Shown: in pieces, positions 1-9,170 of the stretch
Position numbering within the stretch: position 1 is the stretch's first letter
Layout of the letters: each line of letters opens with the position of its first letter
Assembly (NCBI RefSeq): GCF_011601265.1
Contig: NZ_JAAOLX010000001.1
Location: 248,001 to 312,000, forward strand
Reading direction: 5' to 3'
DNA: 64,000 nt
Source of the DNA: Iodobacter violaceini
Lineage (GTDB): Bacteria; Pseudomonadota; Gammaproteobacteria; Burkholderiales; Chitinibacteraceae
The notes under the pieces: model-generated
Databases searched by the model: none
Told to the model about the DNA's origin: nothing
What the model saw: the letters and a program-made list of their open reading frames with translations, nothing else
Made by a program: the position numbers and the translations under genes

Positions 1-1493
1 TTGCCAGCGGTGTGCGATGTGTTGCGGTGCAGCGCATGATTCACCCCACCTTATCCGGCGTTGCCTTTGTGCGCCCGCTATCGGCGCAGATCGAATGGGT
101 AGAAGGCCATTTAGAAGGGCTGGTTGATGGCACGGCCAGCCCATCACAGCTGCTGCTCTCCCGCATGGGCGGCGGCTGGGGCGCAAAGCCCAAGCCGGTT
201 AAGCTTAGCCCGGATGCCCGCAGCCCCAGCCAAACCCGGCTATGGGATTTTCTGCAAGCCATTGTCGCGGCGTTTCATCAGGCCCATCTGGATATCGAAT
301 GGGCTTGGGATGGCGAGCAGTTCTGGATGCTGCAAGCACGGCCGGTAACAGTCTACCCATGGCAGCGCTGGCTTACATCCGCCAATATCGACGAAATTTT
401 GCCCGAATACCCCAGCCGCTGGATGGAAATGGCCCAGCGTGGCGCGGCCAGCAGCATTCCTCATGTCTATGCCCGCTGGGATACGCGGGTGCTTGACGAT
501 AACGAGAAATTTAGCGCGCTCTATCAGGATGCTAGCTATATCAATAGCGATTTATTTCTGGCCCGCATGTTTGATTGGGGAATGGATGGTGCGCAATATG
601 CACGGGAAGTGGGCGGCAGCACGCCCGCCATGCCCAAACGCCCCCTGCGCTGGCTAAGGTCCATTCCTGTATTTATCCGCATGCTGTTTGCCAGCAGGCA
701 AGCCATCAATCAGCTTGATAAGGGCCTGGCACAGTGGCAGGCCGAGCTGCAAACGATTTGCCAAAACCCTGATCAAAACGACAGAACCGGGCAGCTGGCC
801 CGCTGGTGGCTGCGTTTTTATTGCTGGCTGGTGCAGCAAAATCTCTGCATTGCAGCGGCACTGGCCAGCAGTGGCGGCGATTTCTCAGGCCGCCCCGCCA
901 CGGTTTACCAGGCCCTGAGCACCAGCACTCACCGCCTGCCATGGGAAACAGACCCCGCCACACCGCGCCAAGAAGGCCAAGCCCCGGCTTTGCAAACTTT
1001 AGCCCGCTGGCCCGCTGCCATTCGCATCGCGCACAGACTAGGCCTGCCCGGCATGCGCGGCTACTACAGCCAGGTGCGCGAGCATTTTCGTGATCAGCTG
1101 ATGCGCCTGTTTTTTCAAATGCACCACGCAATGCCAGCAGAGCAAGCAGCCTGTTGGTTTAGTCCCGTGGCCAGCCCCAGAAACCGGCGCGGCAGCTTCT
1201 GGCAAACCGGCTCTGCCGGGCAGGGCCAAAGTACAGCGCTGCTGATTTACCCCGGAAAAGTCAGCGGCATACTGGGCAGCGATATTTTGCTGGCGGATAC
1301 GCTGGACCCAGGCCAGCACGCCCATTACCGGCAAGCCAGCGCCATTATCGCCCGCTCCGGCGGCATCTTATCGCACGGCTCCACCCTGCTGCGTGAGCTA
1401 AAAATCCCCTCCGCCATCCTGCCGGAAGTTCCTTCGGAATGGCTGGGAAAAAGGGTGTGTTTGAATAATGGGCAGCTGAGTTTGATTGAGTGA
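1..1493 (+). CDS. PEP-utilising / pyruvate phosphate dikinase-like protein, 5' truncated by window
   Basis: The reading frame is open from base 3 with no in-frame stop, so the true start lies before the window; the GTG at 12 is internal. The first visible residues (VQRMIHPTLSGVAFV) match the end of the ATP-grasp nucleotide-binding domain of PEP synthase/PPDK enzymes. The C-terminus carries the swivelling phosphohistidine domain: SGGILSHGSTLLREL, with the phospho-accepting His about 39 residues from the end, and a final small barrel (KRVCLNNGQLSLIE). Between them lies a helical middle of roughly 300 residues that does not resemble the PEP-binding TIM barrel of PpsA. ATP-grasp, unrelated middle, then His domain is the architecture of rifampin phosphotransferase and related antibiotic or secondary-metabolite dikinases. 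The family call is well supported; the substrate is unknown. The stop is TGA at 1491-1493. Confidence 0.75.
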   Translation, partial: ASGVRCVAVQRMIHPTLSGVAFVRPLSAQIEWVEGHLEGLVDGTASPSQLLLSRMGGGWGAKPKPVKLSPDARSPSQTRLWDFLQAIVAAFHQAHLDIEWAWDGEQFWMLQARPVTVYPWQRWLTSANIDEILPEYPSRWMEMAQRGAASSIPHVYARWDTRVLDDNEKFSALYQDASYINSDLFLARMFDWGMDGAQYAREVGGSTPAMPKRPLRWLRSIPVFIRMLFASRQAINQLDKGLAQWQAELQTICQNPDQNDRTGQLARWWLRFYCWLVQQNLCIAAALASSGGDFSGRPATVYQALSTSTHRLPWETDPATPRQEGQAPALQTLARWPAAIRIAHRLGLPGMRGYYSQVREHFRDQLMRLFFQMHHAMPAEQAACWFSPVASPRNRRGSFWQTGSAGQGQSTALLIYPGKVSGILGSDILLADTLDPGQHAHYRQASAIIARSGGILSHGSTLLRELKIPSAILPEVPSEWLGKRVCLNNGQLSLIE

Positions 1494-1607
1494 CGCGGGT
1501 CAAAACAACCATCAGAGCGCGCACTCATGATTGCTTGCTCTGATGATTGAGCTGACTAAAATAAACTCCGGTTTGATTTATTCAACTCCGCCATTCCGGC
1601 GCGCATA

Positions 1608-1638
1608 CGGGAATCCAGTATTTTTTACCGGATTCCCG
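1608..1638. repeat. 9-bp perfect inverted repeat (extragenic palindrome)
   Basis: cgggaatcc at 1608-1616 is mirrored by ggattcccg at 1630-1638 around a 13-base T-rich loop. The flanking text (ccattccggcgcgca) looks like the short extragenic hairpins often scattered between proteobacterial genes. It lies between two convergent genes and could help end transcription, although there is no long T-run directly after the stem. Confidence 0.5.
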
Positions 1639-1709
1639 ATGAAGAAATTAGCGAATAACAATTTAACCAAGGGCACCTTACAAAAATTGTCTTTTTTATT
1701 GAAAAAAGA

Positions 1710-2561
1710 TTATTTATCTGAAAAATACCCATTCAATAATTTAAGCGATATTTCTTTGGCAATGGGGCCGCCCATTTGCTTATTGCTTACCTCAGGCGGT
1801 GTTTTATCCGTGATATTACTCACAAACAAATATTTTTTACCTGCGTTTTCTACCATGCCGATATACCAGCCATCGCGCATTTTTCCGCTATTCTGGCCAT
1901 GATCATTTCTGTTTTTCCAGCCGCTGCCTGTTTTGCCGTAGTAATCTGCACCCTGATCTAATTTGCCTGCATAAATAATTTTCTTTGTTTCTAGCATGGC
2001 CTCCTGGCTGAGAGGTAAAGACCTGTTTGCAAATCTTTGTAATAAACTCATTTGCTCTTTTGCAGATATTTTTAAACTACTGCTTAGCCACGCGTTAGTT
2101 ATGCCATTATTTTTACCCGGGTCGCCGGAGAAATCCTGATTGCCGTAATTAAACTGGGCCAGATATTTTTTTATTTTAGCCAGCCCGAGCCCGGGTGCAA
2201 TTTGCTGAGATACCCACACAACAGAATATTTTTCCCAGCTGGCCGGGGTTTGATCCTGGCTCCAGCCGGGTAAATCATAGGGCTTGCCATCCCATTTATA
2301 AATACTATCCTTTTTCATTATCCCGTCATCAAAAGCCATTAAAGCCAAAGGGAACTTAAATGTAGAATTAGGGGGAATACGCTCGGCACAGCGCTGATCA
2401 GGGTTATATTCAGCCACCATTTTTTTGCTGCTATTATCATAAAGCATAAAACAGCCATCATAGCCTTTAAATAGCGTTGGATAATCTGCATCAAACGCCT
2501 GAGCCGATCCCATTGCTGACAACATTACAGCAATTACTAATAATCTATTTTTTACAGACAT
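1710..2561 (-). CDS. OXA-type class D beta-lactamase
   Basis: This is a 283-residue periplasmic serine beta-lactamase that hydrolyses the beta-lactam ring. All class D motifs are present: S66-T-F-K69 (nucleophilic Ser and the lysine normally carbamylated), S113-V-V, Y139-G-N, W158 in the WLSSSLKIS block, and K210-T-G. A Sec signal peptide (residues 1-22, ending AQA) is clear. A GGGA ribosome site sits 8 bases before the ATG. The gene is AT-richer than its neighbours. No integron, IS or resistance cassette is adjacent, so it looks chromosomal rather than recently mobilised. The family is secure; the spectrum and the OXA subgroup cannot be read from sequence alone. No two-component regulator or lysR-type ampR neighbour is present. 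Confidence 0.93.
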   Translation of the reverse strand: MSVKNRLLVIAVMLSAMGSAQAFDADYPTLFKGYDGCFMLYDNSSKKMVAEYNPDQRCAERIPPNSTFKFPLALMAFDDGIMKKDSIYKWDGKPYDLPGWSQDQTPASWEKYSVVWVSQQIAPGLGLAKIKKYLAQFNYGNQDFSGDPGKNNGITNAWLSSSLKISAKEQMSLLQRFANRSLPLSQEAMLETKKIIYAGKLDQGADYYGKTGSGWKNRNDHGQNSGKMRDGWYIGMVENAGKKYLFVSNITDKTPPEVSNKQMGGPIAKEISLKLLNGYFSDK

Positions 2562-2765
2562 ATTCTATTTCCCGCACCTGATCAAATAATGATGTGATGC
2601 ATAGTAAAGAATGCTGCATAAGCGGGTAAACATGCTATTTTGTAACATGCGTAACATTCATAAAAATAACTCAATAAACTGAAAAAAATGCTGATTACTT
2701 CTTTTTAAGTGCTACTCTATAACGGCTTTAAAACCCTTATTCATTTTGCATTTCACATCCACACT

Positions 2766-4325
2766 ATGCATAGCTCAGAGCCAGGCCCACAGCCCCCCAT
2801 CGTGATTGAATTGTCCCCGCCCTATGCCGTACAAGGCGGGCCGGTGCGCTATCAGTCGCTCTGGTTATTGCTGCGTATCATTTACGCCCGGCAGATTGAA
2901 AAACGCCCGCTCTCCGCCGCCACAATCCGGGCTTTTTTCCCGCAGGCTCAATCCATCCGCATGATTATTTCGCGCGCATTTGCAGAATTTTCCCGCCTTG
3001 GTATTGCCGTGGGCTGGGGCCATGATCAGCAAATTGATCTGGCGCTGCTCAAGCTTTCGCAGCGCAGCCGCGGGCCTTTTTGGCTACAGGCAGATACCCT
3101 GGAGCGTTTTGTGTTTATCCGCCAGGGTGAGCGTATTTCAGCAGATGAGCTGGGGCCTTTTTTAGGTTTACACGCATCTGCCCTGCCCCAAATGGGTATG
3201 GCAGGCGAGCGCAGCGGTGTGGATTATGTGATGCAGGATATGCGCTTCTGGCAGCATCTCACCCAAGGTATGCGCGAAGGCCACGACGGCTTTGTGCGCC
3301 CTGCTGCATTGCGCCAAAGTGATCCTTTTTTACTTGCACAGCAATGTGCCCAGGATGATTTTCAGCAGGCCCTGGCTTTAATGAAAGCCAGCCTGGCATG
3401 GCGTCGCAGTGATTTACTTGCTGAAAGTAAGCAGGCTTTAAGCCGCTTTGAGCACATTATTGCTTTAGGGCAACTGGCCAGCGCCCGGCCCACTTTTGCA
3501 GCGATGGCGCAAATTGTGCACGCATGGGACCGCTACACGCTGGGTGATACCGAAGCCGCAAGGGTGCTGCTGATACAGCTGGAGTCATCCGCCACGCTGG
3601 GCCCCGTGGTGCGCTACAACCCGCGGGTGCGGTTTGAATTTCTAAATTTAAGCGCCCTGCTGTATAAGTTTGACGCCATGGCCGAAGGCGGTGCGCTGCG
3701 GCAGGAATCAGCCGATGCCGCCTTGCAGGCGCTCAGCTATGCACTGGAGGCCGCCTGCGAGGCCGATTCTATTGATGCCGTGCAGCATGCAGCTGCCAAT
3801 ATCGGCTGGTGCTTATGGCTGTTTCGCCAGCTTGACTTGCTGGATCAGCCCCTGCCCGCGGTACAGGCCCAGGCCATGCGCTGGCTGGGTTTATCTGAGT
3901 GGATCTGCGATCGTTTTGGCGTGGGCAGCGCCTCGGCGTGGAACACCATTTTTATCCTGCGCATTGCACGCGGCAATTGCCATGGGGCAAGCTCGCTGGC
4001 CGCATTTCGCACGCAGCAGCCCATGTCTTTAAGCGAAGCAGCGCTGGCCCTTCAGCCTTTATCCGCCCCTTTTGCGCTTGGCTTTAACCATTGGTTTGCA
4101 TGGGCGCAATTTACCCTGGAAGAATACGATAGTGGCCGGCTGCGCTTTCCGCCTTTGCAACTGGCTAATCTTTTATTAGAGGCAGCATGGTTTTGTGTCT
4201 TTGAGCAGGGGGCAAGCCTCGCAGCCTATCAAATCGTGGAGCGATTACGTGCCCAGCTGCTGGAATTACGCCCTGGCGAGCGGGTATTTTTTCGTGATGC
4301 ATTAAGTGCAATCCCACTACCCTGA
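2766..4325 (+). CDS. hypothetical protein with possible N-terminal winged helix
   Basis: This is a 519-residue protein I do not recognise. The frame extends back to a GTG at 2709, but ATG 2766 (MHSSEPG) is preferred because the upstream residues look like translated spacer; neither start has a strong ribosome site. Residues about 25-110 (YQSLWLLLRIIYARQIEKRP onward, then an RMIISRAFAEF helix) read like a winged-helix or effector-domain fold, as in some transcription factors. The rest is alanine- and leucine-rich helix, possibly tetratricopeptide-like, with a very Trp/Phe-rich C-terminus. There is no signal peptide or membrane segment. It stands alone, divergent from the beta-lactamase and convergent with the next gene. 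A regulatory role is a guess. Confidence 0.55.
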   Translation: MHSSEPGPQPPIVIELSPPYAVQGGPVRYQSLWLLLRIIYARQIEKRPLSAATIRAFFPQAQSIRMIISRAFAEFSRLGIAVGWGHDQQIDLALLKLSQRSRGPFWLQADTLERFVFIRQGERISADELGPFLGLHASALPQMGMAGERSGVDYVMQDMRFWQHLTQGMREGHDGFVRPAALRQSDPFLLAQQCAQDDFQQALALMKASLAWRRSDLLAESKQALSRFEHIIALGQLASARPTFAAMAQIVHAWDRYTLGDTEAARVLLIQLESSATLGPVVRYNPRVRFEFLNLSALLYKFDAMAEGGALRQESADAALQALSYALEAACEADSIDAVQHAAANIGWCLWLFRQLDLLDQPLPAVQAQAMRWLGLSEWICDRFGVGSASAWNTIFILRIARGNCHGASSLAAFRTQQPMSLSEAALALQPLSAPFALGFNHWFAWAQFTLEEYDSGRLRFPPLQLANLLLEAAWFCVFEQGASLAAYQIVERLRAQLLELRPGERVFFRDALSAIPLP

Positions 4326-4351
4326 TTAAATAAGCTGAATACACATAAAGA

Positions 4352-4984
4352 TTACTGGCATTGCTCAGGAATATCGGCAATTGCATTCATTACACTGCTG
4401 GCGGTTAATTTAAAATAGGGCCAGATTGGTAAATCCAACTGAGCTAATTGCCGGGCAGTCCAGCTATTGCAGGTATTAAACACATGATATGCGCCTAATG
4501 CGGCATAAAACTCGCTGTCCCCATACAGGCCTTTGCCCAAAGCACTGACAGATCCGCTGCTTAAATCAAAGCTTTTTGCCAGATTCTGGCTTAAACGTTC
4601 TAATTGCACACCAGAAAGACAGATTTCTTTTATCTGACTGTTTTTAAAATACTGGCGCGGGTCATAAGGCACGGCCACCAGATGAATAATCGACCCGGAC
4701 ATCCCAAGCATTGCCCGCACTGCAATCCCTGCAGTGACATTTCTTTCCTGATAAAAGCCTTTATCGCCCCAGCCCATTTCCAGATAAGGCACATCACCAA
4801 AACGCCGCTTCAATTCGGGAAACTGCTTTAACACCACAGCAGGTAATACCAGACCGGTATGCCAGCCATTATTAATAATATATACAGATGCACTATTGGC
4901 GGGAACAGGCTCAACAGCATAAGTTGAATTACTTAGAAAAAAAATCAAAAAAGCGCATATTGTAACTAATCTGGATAAAACCAA
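4352..4984 (-). CDS. DUF2459 (TIGR02117-type) exported protein
   Basis: This 210-residue protein starts with a Sec signal peptide (to about residue 23, NSTYA). It carries the two diagnostic blocks of the DUF2459 family: NNGWHTGLVLP near residue 38 and FNTCNSWTARQL near residue 168. The invariant His in GWHTG and the Cys-Asn pair in TCNSW resemble a catalytic Cys/His arrangement of papain-like or NlpC-like folds, but no activity has been shown to my knowledge. Family members are often noted near urease genes; none is present here. It is a single gene convergent with the preceding one, with 26 bases between the stops. Confidence 0.8.
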   Translation of the reverse strand: MVLSRLVTICAFLIFFLSNSTYAVEPVPANSASVYIINNGWHTGLVLPAVVLKQFPELKRRFGDVPYLEMGWGDKGFYQERNVTAGIAVRAMLGMSGSIIHLVAVPYDPRQYFKNSQIKEICLSGVQLERLSQNLAKSFDLSSGSVSALGKGLYGDSEFYAALGAYHVFNTCNSWTARQLAQLDLPIWPYFKLTASSVMNAIADIPEQCQ

Positions 4985-5095
4985 TTTTCTGTTACTCCAA
5001 CTATTTATAAATTAAATCAGATTGTAAATTAACACATTGCCAGCCGGGTTTATATTTCTACAATAAGGCTCCGGTTAACCAAGCTGAATAGCCCC

Positions 5096-7264
5096 ATGCG
5101 TACACCCATCCTTGCCCTGCTTGCATTTAGCCCGCTCGCCCAGGCGCTCACCTTAGTCAGCAGCGACTGGCAAATCGATCTGGACCCGGCCACCCTCGCC
5201 GCCACAGCCAGACTTGCCAACGGGGCGCTGCTGCCGCTTTCATTGCCAGACCAAGCCGCCGCAGTCAGCCAGCTGAAACAAGGCGCCTCACAGGCCAGCT
5301 GGCAATGGGGTGAAGGGACAAAGGTGGATGCCGCCTTAAAAGAATCTGTGCTGACGCTCAAATTCAGCCGCAGCAGCACCGGTCAGATTAGCTGGCCTTT
5401 AATCCCATCGGGCGCTAAAGGCCTGCTGCTGCCGCTGTTTGAAGGCAGCTATATTCCCAGCCAGGATGCGGCATGGCGTAAAGCTTTAAGCAAGGAATAC
5501 GCCGGCATCAATACCACCGAAGGCCTTAGCCTGCCGGTGCTGGGGCTTGATTATGGCAAGCAGGTGGTCTCGGTTTTATTTAGCAATCCTTTTAATAATG
5601 AGCTGAATTTTTTGCCAGATACTAAGGGTATCGCAATTAAAACCAGCCATGATTTTACTCAGCTGGATTTTCAGCGCCCCTATGAAGTACAAATCGCCCT
5701 CAATGGCAGCGACTGGCTTTCCCCCGCCAGGCGCTACCGGCAGTGGGCCAAAGACAATGGCAAATTTGTGCCACTTAAAGAAAAACTGGCTGCGGCACCC
5801 GATGGCGAAAAACTCATCGGCGCCAGCCATGTTTATGTCTGGGGCCAAAACCTGCTTAGCCCAGGCGACGTCAATGACTGGGCGGGTTTAAACGCGGCTA
5901 TTCTGGCGGCAACTGAAATCAAGCTTGATGCCACGGGTAAAAAAATGCTCCTGGCTAAAGACATTAAAACCAATCGTTATGAGCAGGGCGTCTTACTCAA
6001 CAGCTTGGATGAGGCGCTTAAAAACCATATTAAAGGCCGGGACGCCGCCGCATATAAGGCGCGTAAAACATGGCTTATTCAACACCTTGGCAAGGCGCTG
6101 ACCGATCCGCAAACATGGGGCGAAGGCGCATCCGGCAAGATGGTAGCCGCCTTAGAAAAAGCAGGCTTGCCTAAGCTTTGGATAGGCTTGCCACAATGGG
6201 AGGCAGGATTTGCCAACCCCGAAGCCATTGCCGCCGCCCGTAAAGCGGGTTATCTGATTGGCCCCTATGATTCTTACGATACCGCCCTGCCCGATGGCAA
6301 TAACAACCCCGGCTGGAGCTCGGCCCAGCTTGGGCAGGATGCCTTTTTGCGCTGCGGCATTATGCTTAAAAACGGCAAGCGCAAAACCGGCTTTCAGGGC
6401 GAAGGCGTGTATGTGAATCAAGACTGCGTGCGGCCCTTACTCGAAAAACGCGTGCCCGCCCTGCAGGCCGCCAGCCCTTATAACAGCTGGTTTTTAGACG
6501 TAGCCGCCACCGGCATGATTTTTGACGATTATGACCCCGCCAAGCCTACATCAGAAGCACAGGACGCGCTAAACCGCGAAGACGGCATGGCATGGACAGG
6601 CAAAAAGCTGGGCGTGATTATTGGCTCAGAAGACGGTCACGCGGTAGCCAACAGCCAGGTGTCCTTTGCACATGGCTTGCAAACACGCGGCTTTGGCTGG
6701 GGTGACGCGGATATGCGCAAAAACGCCGCATCGCCTTATTATCTGGGCCGCTGGTGGCCTAATAATCAGCCCGAAACCTTCTTTAAAACCGTATCGATCA
6801 AGCCCGAATACCAGGCGCTGTTTTTTAACCCGGCCACCCGTGTGCCGCTGTTTCAGGCCGCATTTCACGACAGCATCGTTACCACGCATCACTGGACACT
6901 CGATCCGCTTAAATTTAAGCAAACCCGCAGCATCAACGAGTTGCTGGAGCAACTTTACAATGTGCCGCCGCTGCTGAACCTTAGCCTGGAAACCAATGCC
7001 AAACGCCTGCCTTATCTGAAGCAACTGGATGCCTTTTTCCGCCCGCTGCATCAGCGTCTGGCCTATCAGACTTTGACAAATTTCAGCTGGAAAAACAGCG
7101 ATGGCAGCGTGCAGGAAACCCAGTTCAGCGACAGCACCCGCCTGATCGCCAATTTTGGCAGCAGCCCGTATAAAGAAGGGGCGCACAGTATTGCGGCACT
7201 CAGCGTATTAGCCATCCTGCCCGATGGTAAAACGCTGACATTTCAGTCACCCAAATGGCCATAA
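5096..7264 (+). CDS. putative secreted glycoside hydrolase
   Basis: This is a 722-residue protein with a short Sec signal peptide (MRTPILALLAFSPLAQA). The first 200 residues are beta-rich, like a galactose-mutarotase-type sandwich. The middle looks like a TIM barrel, with barrel-strand motifs KLWIGLPQWEAGF, GYLIGPYDSYDTA, SWFLDVAATG (a candidate catalytic Asp in LDV) and GVIIGSEDGHAVANSQ. The order of these pieces recalls the GH101/GH129-type endo-glycosidases, but similarity by eye is weak and the substrate is unknown. The C-terminus (from about residue 630) is a beta domain (FSWKNSDGSVQETQFSDSTR). The gene stands alone with no transporter or sugar kinase beside it, which suggests an extracellular or periplasmic scavenging role. 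Confidence 0.55.
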   Translation: MRTPILALLAFSPLAQALTLVSSDWQIDLDPATLAATARLANGALLPLSLPDQAAAVSQLKQGASQASWQWGEGTKVDAALKESVLTLKFSRSSTGQISWPLIPSGAKGLLLPLFEGSYIPSQDAAWRKALSKEYAGINTTEGLSLPVLGLDYGKQVVSVLFSNPFNNELNFLPDTKGIAIKTSHDFTQLDFQRPYEVQIALNGSDWLSPARRYRQWAKDNGKFVPLKEKLAAAPDGEKLIGASHVYVWGQNLLSPGDVNDWAGLNAAILAATEIKLDATGKKMLLAKDIKTNRYEQGVLLNSLDEALKNHIKGRDAAAYKARKTWLIQHLGKALTDPQTWGEGASGKMVAALEKAGLPKLWIGLPQWEAGFANPEAIAAARKAGYLIGPYDSYDTALPDGNNNPGWSSAQLGQDAFLRCGIMLKNGKRKTGFQGEGVYVNQDCVRPLLEKRVPALQAASPYNSWFLDVAATGMIFDDYDPAKPTSEAQDALNREDGMAWTGKKLGVIIGSEDGHAVANSQVSFAHGLQTRGFGWGDADMRKNAASPYYLGRWWPNNQPETFFKTVSIKPEYQALFFNPATRVPLFQAAFHDSIVTTHHWTLDPLKFKQTRSINELLEQLYNVPPLLNLSLETNAKRLPYLKQLDAFFRPLHQRLAYQTLTNFSWKNSDGSVQETQFSDSTRLIANFGSSPYKEGAHSIAALSVLAILPDGKTLTFQSPKWP

Positions 7265-7415
7265 CACCGGCTAAATTCAGGGGCACTCTGCTATCCGGGA
7301 TTCTCCGGCCAAACCTGGCGCAATCCGTCCCTATACTGGCATACCCCGCCATGAATATTTTGTTTAATTCAGGCTATTCTCTAAGCTGTCTAACGCAACA
7401 AAGCAGAGAATAGCC

Positions 7416-7967
7416 ATGTCAAACACTGCCCTGATCGTGATCGATGTACAGCAATCCTTTTTGCATCGCCCTTTTTGGTGTGAGGACGATGTGCCGGAGT
7501 TTCAGGCAAACATCAGCCAGCTTATCGAAGCTTGTGTGGCAAAAAATGTCCCTGTTGTGCGGATTTTTCATATCTCCAGCGGGCCGTTTGCACTGGAATC
7601 CGGCTTTGTAAAGCCTTTAGACTGGATGCCACCGCAGCATGATGTGGTGTTTCATAAGCATGTACACAACGCCTTCAGCGATACCGGCCTGGATTACTGG
7701 TTGCGTACACACAACATCAGCAAGCTGCTGATTACCGGCATCCGTACCGAGCAATGCTGCGAAACCACGGCAAGGGTGGGCAGTGATATGGGTTATGAAA
7801 TTGATTTCATTACCGATGCCACCCTGACCTTTGCCATGACTCACCCTAAAACCGGCCGCATTCTGAGTGCCAGCGATATCAAAGAAAGAACGGAAGTCGT
7901 ACTTTCCGGGCGCTTTGCCAATCTTGTGAGCACGGCCGGGGCGATCAAGGCTTTATCAGCGGTGTGA
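7416..7967 (+). CDS. isochorismatase-family cysteine hydrolase
   Basis: This is a 183-residue cytosolic hydrolase of the isochorismatase-like fold. The catalytic triad is visible: D10 in ALIVIDVQQ, K81 in VVFHKHVHNAF, and nucleophile C114 in GIRTEQCCETTAR, with the family cis-peptide region just before it. Members include nicotinamidases, N-carbamoyl-amidases and many uncharacterised amidases. Nothing nearby (no NAD salvage or siderophore genes) fixes the substrate. A second cysteine follows directly (C115), which is uncommon but seen in this subgroup. It is a single gene in its own 150-bp spacer. Confidence 0.88.
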   Translation: MSNTALIVIDVQQSFLHRPFWCEDDVPEFQANISQLIEACVAKNVPVVRIFHISSGPFALESGFVKPLDWMPPQHDVVFHKHVHNAFSDTGLDYWLRTHNISKLLITGIRTEQCCETTARVGSDMGYEIDFITDATLTFAMTHPKTGRILSASDIKERTEVVLSGRFANLVSTAGAIKALSAV

Positions 7968-8222
7968 TCTTTATCAGCAGAAAACATCACTTCCATCTTG
8001 CGGCCTGAGCAGCGAATAACTTTCGCCTGATAAGAAGTTCACTGCTTAAGCGCCCTTGCAAAAAACATCAGCCCCCTTTATTAAACAACAAGGCAAGGGT
8101 AAGCTGAGGCCACGTCTCTATGTAAACGGCCCTTCTGGCCAGCTCACCCTGCTTAAGGAATGGGCCCTGTATCTGTTTTACACTGCAAAATATCCTAAAC
8201 GCCTCCCCCATCAGGCCCTCAA

Positions 8223-9119
8223 ATGAAGCCAGCAGACCTCTTACTTGCCCTGTTTATTGTGCTGATCTGGGGGCTTAATTTTGCGGTGATCAAGCTGGGG
8301 CTGAATGGAATTCCTCCTCTTTTACTTGGGGCAATGCGCTTTGTGCTGGCCTCACTGCCTGTGCTGTTTATTCCCCGCCCCAAAGTGCCGCTAAAGCTTT
8401 ATCTGGCTTATGGATTAACGATTTCAGTCGGGCAATTTGCCTTTTTATTTTGCGCAATTCATCTGGGCATGCCTGCGGGCCTTGCCTCGGTGGTTTTACA
8501 GGCTCAGGCTTTCTTTACGCTGATTTTATCGGCGCTGCTGCTGAATGAGCGCTGGCATAAGGCGCAATTAGCGGGGCTTATTCTGGCCAGCACAGGCCTG
8601 GCCTGTATTGGCTCGGCCCATGGTTTATCCATGCCACTGACAGGCTTTTTACTCACGCTCAGCGCCGCCTCCATGTGGGCGCTGGGCAATATCATTACCC
8701 GTAAAGTCGCCGCAACAGGGCCGGTGAATATGTTTGGTTTTGTGGTGTGGGCCAGCCTTGTGCCGCCCCTGCCTTTTTTGGCGCTGTCTTTTGCCATCGA
8801 AGGGCCAGCCGCCATCCATGCCGCAATATCCCACTTGAGCTGGGGCTCACTCGCCGCCGTGGCTTACCTCAGCTGGATCGCCACACTGCTGGGCTATGGC
8901 TTATGGAGCCACCTGCTCAGCCACTATCCGGCCAATAAAGTCGCGCCATTTAGCTTACTGGTGCCCGTGGTTGGCCTGATCACCGCCTACCTTGTATTTG
9001 GTGAAACGCTGAGCCCGCTGCAATGGGCAGGCTCTTTGCTGCTAATGTCGGGGCTGCTGATTAATCTGTTTGGCGGGCGGATAAAAGGGATTATTTTACT
9101 GAAGCTGAAACGAGCCTAA
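8223..9119 (+). CDS. eamA: EamA-type exporter of cysteine / O-acetylserine (DMT family)
   Basis: This is a 298-residue inner-membrane transporter with ten hydrophobic segments in two EamA repeats. It matches E. coli EamA closely from memory: the opening LLALFIVLIWGLNFAVIKLG, the block YGLTISVGQFAFLFCAIHLG followed by MPAGLASVVLQAQAFFT, and SLLVPVVGL near residue 243. EamA exports O-acetylserine and cysteine pathway metabolites. It is followed 51 bases later by a GlxA-type regulator in the same direction, which could control it. There are no truncations. Confidence 0.85.
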   Translation: MKPADLLLALFIVLIWGLNFAVIKLGLNGIPPLLLGAMRFVLASLPVLFIPRPKVPLKLYLAYGLTISVGQFAFLFCAIHLGMPAGLASVVLQAQAFFTLILSALLLNERWHKAQLAGLILASTGLACIGSAHGLSMPLTGFLLTLSAASMWALGNIITRKVAATGPVNMFGFVVWASLVPPLPFLALSFAIEGPAAIHAAISHLSWGSLAAVAYLSWIATLLGYGLWSHLLSHYPANKVAPFSLLVPVVGLITAYLVFGETLSPLQWAGSLLLMSGLLINLFGGRIKGIILLKLKRA

Positions 9120-9170
9120 GCACGTATGAGATAAACCCGTCCTGCATAAACCGAGCAAGTAAATCCCCCC

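Noticed and set aside
1531-1902. 123-codon forward frame across the end of the beta-lactamase gene
   Set aside because: The first half is the hairpin repeat and the second half is antisense to the beta-lactamase; no protein-like character.
6626-7186. 186-codon antisense frame inside the glycosidase-like gene
   Set aside because: Shadow of the forward gene, which has a signal peptide and coherent domains.
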